Shown piece after piece: positions 9,196-14,265 of a stretch of DNA of 16,283 nucleotides. Source of the DNA: Rhizobium sp. Q54 (lineage in GTDB: Bacteria; Pseudomonadota; Alphaproteobacteria; Rhizobiales; Beijerinckiaceae); NCBI GenBank assembly GCA_945903655.1, contig CAMDOY010000039.1, forward strand, positions 1 through 16,283, given 5' to 3'. The notes beneath the pieces are model-generated. The model saw nothing but the letters and a program-made list of their open reading frames with translations. It was not told where the DNA came from and searched no databases. Numbering within the stretch: position 1 is the first letter of the stretch; each line of letters begins with the position of its first letter. The position numbers and the translations under genes are program-made.

Positions 9196-9909
9196 ATGTG
9201 TGACGCGTATCGTCGATTCTTTCTGGTGGGCGGCGCCGCCAGCCTGACCCTCGCCCTCGCAGGCTGCAAAACCAGCGGCCAGCCGAACCAGTTGGCCGCC
9301 CGCCCCAATCCCAAGGCGGAGACCCTGTCAGCGGCGGAGCGCGCCGCCGCCTCCCCGCGCTACATGGCGCTTTATGGCGCGGTGTCCGACAAGTTTCCGG
9401 TCAATGCGCTCAAGCCCGGCGTGGTGCCGGAAATGTACTGGCGTAGGGAAGTGGATTACGTCAGCGGCGAGCCGTCCGGGACAATTATCGTCGATCCGCG
9501 CGCCCATTATCTTTATTTCGTGCTGAGCGGCGACCGGGCCATGCGTTATGGCGTGGGCGTGGGCAAGGAAGGGTTTGGCTGGAATGGGATCGCCACCATC
9601 AAGTCCAAGCAGGAATGGCCGGACTGGTATCCGCCCATGGAAATGATCGAGCGCGATCCCGCCATCAAGGAGCGGGTCGGCACGCTGCAAAGCGGCATTG
9701 GCGTGCCCGGCGGTTTGAGCAATCCACTGGGCGCCCGCGCCATGTATCTATGGCAGGGCAACAAGGACACGCTGTTTCGCATCCACGGAACGCTGGAGCC
9801 CTGGACCATCGGCAAGAATGTCTCGTCCGGCTGCATCCGCATGGTGAACCAGGACGTGATCGATCTCTATGGCCGCGTCGCTGCGGGGGCGACTGTGAAG
9901 GTGATTTAG
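9196..9909 (+). CDS. L,D-transpeptidase, YkuD family, predicted lipoprotein
   Basis: 237 residues from the ATG at 9196. I chose this start because it puts the signal directly at the N-terminus: RRFFLVGG (Tat-like twin arginine) followed by a hydrophobic stretch and lipobox LAGC (Cys24). In-frame ATGs at 9097 and 9148 would add odd N-terminal sequence, though 9148 has a fair GGAG four bases upstream while 9196 has only GGGA. The YkuD domain spans about 95-237, with the catalytic HG (His197) and SSGCIRM motif (Cys213, Arg215), plus KEGFGW and the P-rich WYPP segment of the ErfK/YbiS type. Such enzymes form 3-3 cross-links or attach outer-membrane proteins to peptidoglycan from the periplasm. 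It follows pbpC by 108 bases on the same strand and may be cotranscribed or separate. Its placement suits a wall-maintenance role. Confidence 0.9.
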   Translation: MCDAYRRFFLVGGAASLTLALAGCKTSGQPNQLAARPNPKAETLSAAERAAASPRYMALYGAVSDKFPVNALKPGVVPEMYWRREVDYVSGEPSGTIIVDPRAHYLYFVLSGDRAMRYGVGVGKEGFGWNGIATIKSKQEWPDWYPPMEMIERDPAIKERVGTLQSGIGVPGGLSNPLGARAMYLWQGNKDTLFRIHGTLEPWTIGKNVSSGCIRMVNQDVIDLYGRVAAGATVKVI

Positions 9910-9931
9910 CCGCGACGCGGTTTTGACCGCG
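9910..9931. terminator. Candidate terminator between convergent genes
   Basis: Directly after the L,D-transpeptidase stop, CCGC-GAC-GCGG (9910-9920) is followed by TTTT. An alternative fold pairs CGCGGT (9916-9921) with ACCGCG (9926-9931). The 42-base gap separates convergent genes, so a terminator serving one or both directions is expected. The T run is short and the call is modest. Confidence 0.4.
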
Positions 9932-9951
9932 CCGCAGTTCAGCAATCCCGA

Positions 9952-10395
9952 TCAATGCACCGCGTCGCCCTTGGCGAAGATGGCGTCGAAATCGGCCTGT
10001 GAGACCGTGCTGATCTCCCACCAGGTATTGTTGAGATCCTTCAGCTTGAAGGAGGGATGGCCACTCGTGGTCTCGACGGCCAGCACCTCCCTGATGCCAT
10101 AGTCGTCCTTGAGGGACAGGGCGGTCGCATGGGCGGATTCAACCTCCGCCGCGCTTTCGACCGAGAGCACGAAGCGGTTTTCGATGGGCTGCTCCTTGCA
10201 GTCTCCATCCTGAATGTTCACGCAGACCACGGACCAGGGCCCGCCCTTCCACATGTACTGCGCTTCCTTCACGGGACGGATGATGTCGAGGCCGAGGAAC
10301 TCCACGAGGAAGCGCCGGGTGGCCACCATATCCGTGCATTCGATGGTGCCGTGGGAGAAGAAATCATTCTTGATGATGGGCGTCACTGCTGACAT
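9952..10395 (-). CDS. VOC-fold protein (glyoxalase/dioxygenase superfamily), copy A
   Basis: 147 residues from the ATG at 10395, preceded by AGGGAG seven bases upstream. A longer open frame to 10494 lacks a site and overlaps the neighbour, so I rejected it. Two beta-alpha-beta3 modules are visible: residues about 12-62 (SHGTIECTD with His15, then YMWKGGPW) and about 73-131 (RFVLSVES, then LNNTWWEIS with Glu127). In the superfamily, metal ligands come from the first strand and last strand of each module. Here His15 and Glu127 are at ligand positions, while the second-module first strand reads NRF with no His. VOC proteins act as lyases, isomerases or extradiol ring-cleavage enzymes, so the reaction is not predictable. 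It is last in the five-gene series and a paralogue of the gene upstream, sharing YGI-x2-V and NxWWE motifs. Confidence 0.8.
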   Translation of the reverse strand: MSAVTPIIKNDFFSHGTIECTDMVATRRFLVEFLGLDIIRPVKEAQYMWKGGPWSVVCVNIQDGDCKEQPIENRFVLSVESAAEVESAHATALSLKDDYGIREVLAVETTSGHPSFKLKDLNNTWWEISTVSQADFDAIFAKGDAVH

Positions 10396-10412
10396 GTGCG
10401 ATCTCCCTTGGT

Positions 10413-10910
10413 TCAGGCCTGTTCGGCCCATTGCACGTTTTTCGCGCGCAGCGAGGCATAGGTGATGTCGGGGGTGCGATACTCGACCTCCCACCAGTTT
10501 GTGTCCTTGTCCACGAAATAGACCGCGTAGGAGCCGTTGCGGAAGAAGGGTTTTTGCACGCGGGTGATGCCATATTCCGCCTTGTTGGCGGCGAGCTTTT
10601 CATAGGCTTCGTCAACGGCGGCCTGGGTCGCGACTTCGAAGCCCCAGTGATTGAGCATCTCCTGGCCCACAGGAACCTCCGCCATCTCCCGCACTTCCAG
10701 CACCCAATAGGGCTTGCCATGCTTGGCGCCGCCGGGCTGGTGGCCCTTGTCGCGCACATACATCAGGCACTTGGAAGGCTGAACGCATTCCATGCCCATG
10801 ACCTCCTCATACATACGGCGCGCGCGCTTGAGATCGGTGGTCACCAGCGTGCCCGCGATCATGGAGGTGGTCTTGATATGGGGGTTTGGCACATTCGGTT
10901 GAATGGTCAT
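10413..10910 (-). CDS. VOC-fold protein (glyoxalase/dioxygenase superfamily), copy B
   Basis: 165 residues from the ATG at 10910, with AGGGAG in the same CCAAGGGAGA context as copy A. A longer frame to 11006 would overlap the reductase gene. Module one covers about residues 17-75 (AGTLVTTDLKRARRMYEEVMG, YWVLEV with Glu72), module two about 86-145 (NHWGFEV with His88, NWWEVEY with Glu141). The first-strand His of module one is missing (IAGTLV). So copy B has candidate ligands Glu72, His88 and Glu141, while copy A has His15 and Glu127. Spacing is 17 bases to copy A and 19 bases to the reductase, so a single transcript is likely. The two may form a heteromer. The substrate is unknown, probably an aromatic intermediate by context. 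Confidence 0.8.
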   Translation of the reverse strand: MTIQPNVPNPHIKTTSMIAGTLVTTDLKRARRMYEEVMGMECVQPSKCLMYVRDKGHQPGGAKHGKPYWVLEVREMAEVPVGQEMLNHWGFEVATQAAVDEAYEKLAANKAEYGITRVQKPFFRNGSYAVYFVDKDTNWWEVEYRTPDITYASLRAKNVQWAEQA

Positions 10911-10929
10911 GGGTTCGTCTCCCTTGGGT

Positions 10930-11880
10930 CTAGAGATCGAGGACAAGCGTTTGGCCAGGCTTTGCGCGGGATACGCAGACCTGCAGCACTTCGCCTTTTT
11001 CATCATCGTCGAGCACGTCGTCCCTATGGTCGACCTCGCCCGACAGATAGGTCACGCGGCAGGTGCCGCAGCGGCCAGTGGAGCAGAGCGTCTTGATCCT
11101 GACGCCCTCGGCTTTCAGCACCGCCAGAATGCTCTTGTCGGCGGGGACCGTGAAGGTCTTGCCGGTTTTCTTGAGCTGAATCTCGAAGGGCTGGTCGTTG
11201 TTCACGGGCGCGAGATCGGCCTCGCTGCCCTTGAACAATTCATAATGCACCGTGCCCTTGGGCCAATCGGCGGCGGCTTCCTTCACCGCCTTGATGAGGC
11301 CAAGGGGTCCGCAAACATAGACATGGCCAGCAGCCGGGCGCCTGGCGAGCAGGGCTTTCAGATCGATCCCCTTGGCGGGATCGCCGCCGTCGAAATGGGT
11401 ATGCAGGCGCTCGCCATGACGCTTTTCAAGCGCGCCCAGAAAGGCCGCATCGTCGGCGGAGCGCGCGCAATAGTGGAGATCATAGGCCTTGCCAAGCGCC
11501 TGCAACCGCGCCGCTATGGACATGATGGGCGTGACGCCGATGCCGCCGGCGATGAGGATATTGGCGTCGCCGGCTTCATAGAGGGGAAAGTCATTCAGCG
11601 GCGCCGAGGATTGCAGGATGTCGCCTTCTTTGAGGCTATGGTGAATGAAGGACGAGCCGCCTGTGCTCTCCGATTCACGCAGCACGCCCAGCACATAGCG
11701 ATGGGTTTCGTGTGGGTCGTTCAGCAGGGAGTAGCTGCGCGTCACGTCATCGCCCAGCGTCAGATCGATATGGGCGCCAGCGGTGAAGGCGGGCAGATCG
11801 CCGCCATCAGCCGCCACGAGTTCGACGCATCTGACGCGCGCCGTCTCGCTTGTGAGATGATTGACCTTGAGTTCCAGCAC
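10930..11880 (-). CDS. Phthalate dioxygenase reductase-type oxidoreductase (FMN, NAD, 2Fe-2S)
   Basis: 316 residues. The start is a GTG at 11880-11878 with GGGAG seven bases upstream. Domains in order: flavin-binding barrel (about 1-100) with RSYS at 48-51, NAD-binding domain (about 105-225) with GGIGVTPIMS and YVCGP, and a plant-type 2Fe-2S ferredoxin domain at the C-terminus (about 230-316) with C266-x4-C271-x2-C274-x27-C302 inside STGRCGTC and QVCVSRA. This order (FMN, NAD, then ferredoxin) is that of phthalate dioxygenase reductase and VanB, which pass electrons from NADH to a Rieske-type oxygenase or O-demethylase. Length is normal for the family. No Rieske oxygenase gene is in the window, so its partner is elsewhere or of another type. 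The gene lies within the decarboxylase cluster. Confidence 0.93.
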   Translation of the reverse strand: MLELKVNHLTSETARVRCVELVAADGGDLPAFTAGAHIDLTLGDDVTRSYSLLNDPHETHRYVLGVLRESESTGGSSFIHHSLKEGDILQSSAPLNDFPLYEAGDANILIAGGIGVTPIMSIAARLQALGKAYDLHYCARSADDAAFLGALEKRHGERLHTHFDGGDPAKGIDLKALLARRPAAGHVYVCGPLGLIKAVKEAAADWPKGTVHYELFKGSEADLAPVNNDQPFEIQLKKTGKTFTVPADKSILAVLKAEGVRIKTLCSTGRCGTCRVTYLSGEVDHRDDVLDDDEKGEVLQVCVSRAKPGQTLVLDL

Positions 11881-11912
11881 CGTCTCGCTCCCAGCGTCTT
11901 TGCTTGGGGGTG

Positions 11913-11930
11913 CCCTCCCACGGGGGAGGG
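11913..11930. other. Intercistronic hairpin between decarboxylase and reductase genes
   Basis: CCCTCCC (11913-11919) and GGGAGGG (11924-11930) form a seven-pair GC stem with loop ACGG in the 59-base gap. It has no T run, so it may slow RNA decay or dampen read-through rather than terminate. Alternatively it is a short dispersed intergenic repeat; no second copy was seen in this window. Confidence 0.45.
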
Positions 11931-11939
11931 TCGCCGCCT

Positions 11940-12920
11940 CTAGATGTCCAGCTTGAAAAGCTTCGCCGCATTGGTCCGGCCGATCTTTTCCTTGTCGGCG
12001 TCGGAGATCTCGAGATTGTCGAACCAGAGGGCGGCATGATCGACATTCTCGAAAGGCCAGTCCGTGGAGAACAGGATCCGGTCCGTGCCGATCTCCATGA
12101 TGGAGTTCACCAGCGAGGGCGTGCAGAAATTGCCGGACACCGTGATCCAGAAGTTCTTCTGGAAATAGTGCCGCAGCGGATGCTTCGCCGGATAGGGCAG
12201 GGGCATCTTCATCCAGGCGTTGTGGTTGTCGATGCGCCAGAGCGAGAAGGGAATGCCCTCGCCCATATGGCCGATGATGATCTTGAGGTTGGGATGCTCA
12301 TCGAAGAGCCCCGAGCCCATCAGGCGCAGGGCGTGGACGGCGGTCTCGTTGCCGAAGGCCCATTTGGGGCCCAGCAGCCATTCCGCGCCCTTGTACATCT
12401 TGCCCCAGGAGGGGATGGGATTGCGCGGATGCAGGTAGAAGGGCACATCCAGCTGCGCCACCAGCGCCCAGAAGGGCCGGTAGCGGGGATCGTCCAGATA
12501 GACGCAGTTCTCGGGATCGTCGATCTGCGAGAAGCCGTTGACGAGAATGCCCCGGAAGCCCAGATCCTTCACGCAACGCTCCAGCTCGCGGCAGGCGTGG
12601 TCGGGATCCTGCAGCGCCAGCGCGGCCAGGCCCTGGAAGCGGGTGGGGTTCTTGACGATCTCGCCCGCCATCAGATCGTTGGAGCGCGCGGCGATGTCGA
12701 TGGCCTGGGCGCGGTCGGGAATCGCCTGCACGGCGGGGGCGTTGAGGGACAGGAGCATCATCTCCATGCCCCAGGCGTCCATCTGGGCGATGCGCTGCTG
12801 CTGGAAGTCCAGCAGGCGGGCGCGGGCCTCCGGCCACAGATGCAGGGGCACGAAGGGGCGGGAATCGTCCAGCGTGCTCTCGATGGCGAAATGCTCTTCG
12901 AGCCCGATCTTGCCCTTCAT
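11940..12920 (-). CDS. Amidohydrolase-family decarboxylase, gamma-resorcylate decarboxylase-like
   Basis: 326 residues, against about 327 for the family type. The ATG at 12920 has GGGAG eight bases upstream. The (beta/alpha)8 amidohydrolase-2 fold is indicated by LEEHF at the N-terminus, FYLHPRNP, IIGHMGEG and FSTDWPFEN. From memory of Rhizobium gamma-resorcylate decarboxylase, the metal ligands Glu8, His10, His164 and Asp287 and catalytic His218 fall at identical residue numbers here, and long stretches such as LSLNAPAVQAIPDR and HALRLM-SGLFDEHP agree. That enzyme removes CO2 from 2,6-dihydroxybenzoate to give resorcinol, without a cofactor beyond a divalent metal, in the cytoplasm. Relatives act on other hydroxybenzoates, 5-carboxyvanillate or aminocarboxymuconate semialdehyde, so the substrate is not certain. 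Resorcinol hydroxylase and hydroxyquinol dioxygenase, expected beside it, are absent here. Confidence 0.88.
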   Translation of the reverse strand: MKGKIGLEEHFAIESTLDDSRPFVPLHLWPEARARLLDFQQQRIAQMDAWGMEMMLLSLNAPAVQAIPDRAQAIDIAARSNDLMAGEIVKNPTRFQGLAALALQDPDHACRELERCVKDLGFRGILVNGFSQIDDPENCVYLDDPRYRPFWALVAQLDVPFYLHPRNPIPSWGKMYKGAEWLLGPKWAFGNETAVHALRLMGSGLFDEHPNLKIIIGHMGEGIPFSLWRIDNHNAWMKMPLPYPAKHPLRHYFQKNFWITVSGNFCTPSLVNSIMEIGTDRILFSTDWPFENVDHAALWFDNLEISDADKEKIGRTNAAKLFKLDI

Positions 12921-13008
12921 CGCGTCTGCTCCCGTTCATCTTGCGGGGCCCGAAAGCCCTTTGGAGTGATGGACGGCGGCTGCGTCAGCCCCGATCCAAA
13001 CCTGCGGC

Positions 13009-13037
13009 AAGATAGCCGCGAAACCTGGAATCGACAA
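13009..13037 (-). promoter_or_regulatory. Candidate internal promoter before the decarboxylase gene
   Basis: On the minus strand TTGTCG (13037-13032), 17 bases, then TATCTT (13014-13009); each hexamer matches consensus at 4/6. An AT-rich patch (AAAATAATTTT, 13036-13046) overlaps the upstream end of the -35 and could act as an UP element. The -10 lies exactly in the loop of a five-base inverted repeat, GCGGC (13004-13008) and GCCGC (13015-13019). The 150-base gap between the SDR stop and the decarboxylase start is the widest within the cluster, which fits a second start point. Confidence 0.4.
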
Positions 13038-13070
13038 AATAATTTTCCCGGGTCGCTGACTGGCGCAGGC

Positions 13071-13928
13071 TTAGCGCGGGGGAGGCTCCATGCCGCGCTC
13101 TTCGTACCATTTTTCGCACTCGTCGAAGGCGGCCTGCAGGCGGGCATGGCGCTCGTTCACCAGTTCGCGCGCCCAATTGTGGGTGAAGATGTAGAATTCC
13201 CCCTTGCGAATGCCCCGCAGCACCCGCTCTCCCACCACATCGGGCGCCAGGCCCTCGTCGAGGCGATGGGCGAATTGCTCGCTCTGCGCCCGCTGGAAGG
13301 CGCCGCCCATGCGCTGCGGGCGGGCGCGGCCCGAATGGAAGATGCCGGTGCGCACGGCTGCGGGCGCGAGGATGGACAGGCCGATGTTCGAGCCCTCAAG
13401 ATCCAGCTCCAGCGCCTCGCTGATGGCCACCACCGCATATTTCGACATGGAATAGGGCCCGGTGTCCCAGCCCGGGGTGACGCGAAAGCCCGCGATGGAG
13501 GCGGTGTTCACGATATGCGATTCCTCCCCATGGGCGCGCATGTGGGGGACGAAGATCTGGAATCCATGGATCACCCCGTAGAGGTTGACGCCCAGCACCC
13601 ACTCCCAATCCTTCGCGGGCATCTGTTCGATGGGCACCCCATGCATGGAGACCCCCGCATTGGCGCAGAAGACATGGACATGGCCGAAGGCGTCGAAGGC
13701 CTGCTGCGCGGCGCGCTCCAGCTGCTCCTTGATGCTGACGTCGGCCTCCACGGCGAGCGCCTGCGCGCCGAGCCGGTTGATCTCGCCCAGCGCCTGCTCC
13801 AGCCCCTCGCGACGGATGTCGCACAACACGATGTTCATGCCCTGCCTTGCGAAGGTGCGCGCCATGCCAAGGCCGATGCCCGAACCCGCGCCCGTGATGA
13901 AGGCGGTCTTGCCCTGGAAGTTTTGCAT
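13071..13928 (-). CDS. Short-chain dehydrogenase/reductase (SDR), classical type
   Basis: 285 residues. The ATG at 13928 is preceded by AGGAG ten bases upstream. Rossmann fold features: TGAGSGIG at 12-19 (cofactor pyrophosphate), Asp37 at the end of the second strand (favours NAD over NADP), DV at 63-64, NAG at 90-92, catalytic Ser144 and Tyr159-x3-Lys163 (YSMSK). The Ser-Tyr gap is 15 rather than the usual 13, a small insertion. The C-terminus has an extra helix-rich tail (about 235-285) ending EPPPR. It probably oxidises an alcohol or cis-diol, or reduces a ketone, of a pathway intermediate in the cytoplasm. It is the first gene of the five-gene minus-strand cluster and so closest to the candidate regulated leader. 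The substrate is not predictable. Confidence 0.9.
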   Translation of the reverse strand: MQNFQGKTAFITGAGSGIGLGMARTFARQGMNIVLCDIRREGLEQALGEINRLGAQALAVEADVSIKEQLERAAQQAFDAFGHVHVFCANAGVSMHGVPIEQMPAKDWEWVLGVNLYGVIHGFQIFVPHMRAHGEESHIVNTASIAGFRVTPGWDTGPYSMSKYAVVAISEALELDLEGSNIGLSILAPAAVRTGIFHSGRARPQRMGGAFQRAQSEQFAHRLDEGLAPDVVGERVLRGIRKGEFYIFTHNWARELVNERHARLQAAFDECEKWYEERGMEPPPR

Positions 13929-13956
13929 CTGTGATGATCTCCTGAATGAACAAAGG

Positions 13957-14022
13957 TCAGCAATGCCGGGACTTGCGGGTGATCAGGGCGCGGCCCGCTG
14001 GTGATCCCCGGCAGGGCTGCAT
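13957..14022 (-). CDS. Possible 21-residue leader peptide upstream of the SDR gene
   Basis: ATG at 14022-14020, 21 codons, TGA at 13959-13957, ending 28 bases before the SDR start and in a different frame. It is preceded by GGAGAGGG with four bases to the ATG, a stronger ribosome binding site than that of the SDR itself. The product is Arg-rich with Cys at positions 4 and 21 and shows no domain. The ORF spans two nested stems, so its translation could affect folding and downstream expression. It may equally be a chance ORF. No homologue is known to me. Confidence 0.35.
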   Translation of the reverse strand: MQPCRGSPAGRALITRKSRHC

Positions 14023-14045
14023 GGTTCCCTCTCCAGATGCGCAGC

Positions 14046-14065
14046 TTCGGCTGAAAGAAGCCGAA
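14046..14065. other. Seven-pair hairpin in the cluster leader
   Basis: TTCGGCT (14046-14052) pairs with AGCCGAA (14059-14065) around a six-base loop. On the plus strand a T run (14073-14078) follows at eight bases, which could stop antisense transcripts coming from the left. On the minus strand it would lie at the 5' end of the cluster leader, just upstream of the leader-ORF ribosome binding site. Confidence 0.4.
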
Positions 14066-14092
14066 AACGCTCTTTTTTCGACTTTCAAATAA

Positions 14093-14121
14093 AGTTCATC
14101 ATGGTGATCAATTTGCGTCAA
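14093..14121 (-). promoter_or_regulatory. Candidate cluster promoter with operator-like inverted repeat
   Basis: On the minus strand TTGACG (14121-14116) matches the -35 consensus at 5/6. A 17-base spacer leads to TGAACT (14098-14093), a poor -10. Inside this interval, 14095-14111 on the plus strand reads TTCATCA-TGG-TGATCAA, a 17-base inverted repeat with six of seven pairs matching, in the place expected for a repressor operator. No regulator gene is in the window. Confidence 0.35.
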
Positions 14122-14248
14122 GGCGGTATTTTGGAGAGGCGCGTGATGGCTGGCGCCTTCATGATTTGAAGGAAGGTGCGCGTCCGCCTGGCGAACCCTT
14201 GTGAGCGCGTGAATCGCCCCAGGGATCTGCGCAGGCGCTTAATTTACA

Positions 14249-14264
14249 TGACGGATAAGCGTCA
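14249..14264 (-). terminator. Weak stem-loop after the phosphoesterase gene
   Basis: TGACG (14249-14253) pairs with CGTCA (14260-14264) with a six-base loop, starting two bases beyond the stop codon of the minus-strand phosphoesterase. The sequence after it on the minus strand is AT-rich (TGTAAATTAAG) but has no T run. It is a possible weak terminator only. Confidence 0.3.
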
Positions 14265-14265
14265 C

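Larger units (their letters stand above)
13929..14265. other. Intergenic region upstream of the SDR-decarboxylase cluster
   Basis: This 337-base gap has no long gene. Reading in the direction of the cluster (minus strand) it holds a weak stem next to the phosphoesterase stop, about 120 bases with nothing recognised, a -35-like TTGACG with an inverted repeat, a seven-pair hairpin, a 21-codon leader ORF, and nested stems inside that ORF: TGCCGGG (13964-13970) pairing with CCCGGCA (14007-14013), and GCGGG (13975-13979) pairing with CCCGC (13994-13998). The heptamer GGTGATC occurs three times on the plus strand (13978, 14000, 14103). The 14040-14135 part is markedly more AT-rich than its surroundings. 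Confidence 0.6.

Noticed and set aside
10396..10494. Longer N-terminus for VOC copy A
   Set aside because: It would overlap copy B, lacks a ribosome binding site and adds residues outside the fold; the ATG at 10395 has AGGGAG at good spacing.
10911..11006. Longer N-terminus for VOC copy B
   Set aside because: It would overlap the end of the reductase gene; the ATG at 10910 has a clear ribosome binding site.
11904..13934. Open frame of 676 codons on the plus strand
   Set aside because: It is antisense to the decarboxylase and SDR genes, which have intact family motifs and ribosome binding sites. It also crosses an intergenic gap, and the product has no recognisable domain.
14046..14078. Plus-strand rho-independent terminator
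   Set aside because: The stem and T run exist, but no plus-strand gene lies upstream and the T run starts eight bases after the stem, so I list it only as a hairpin in the leader.
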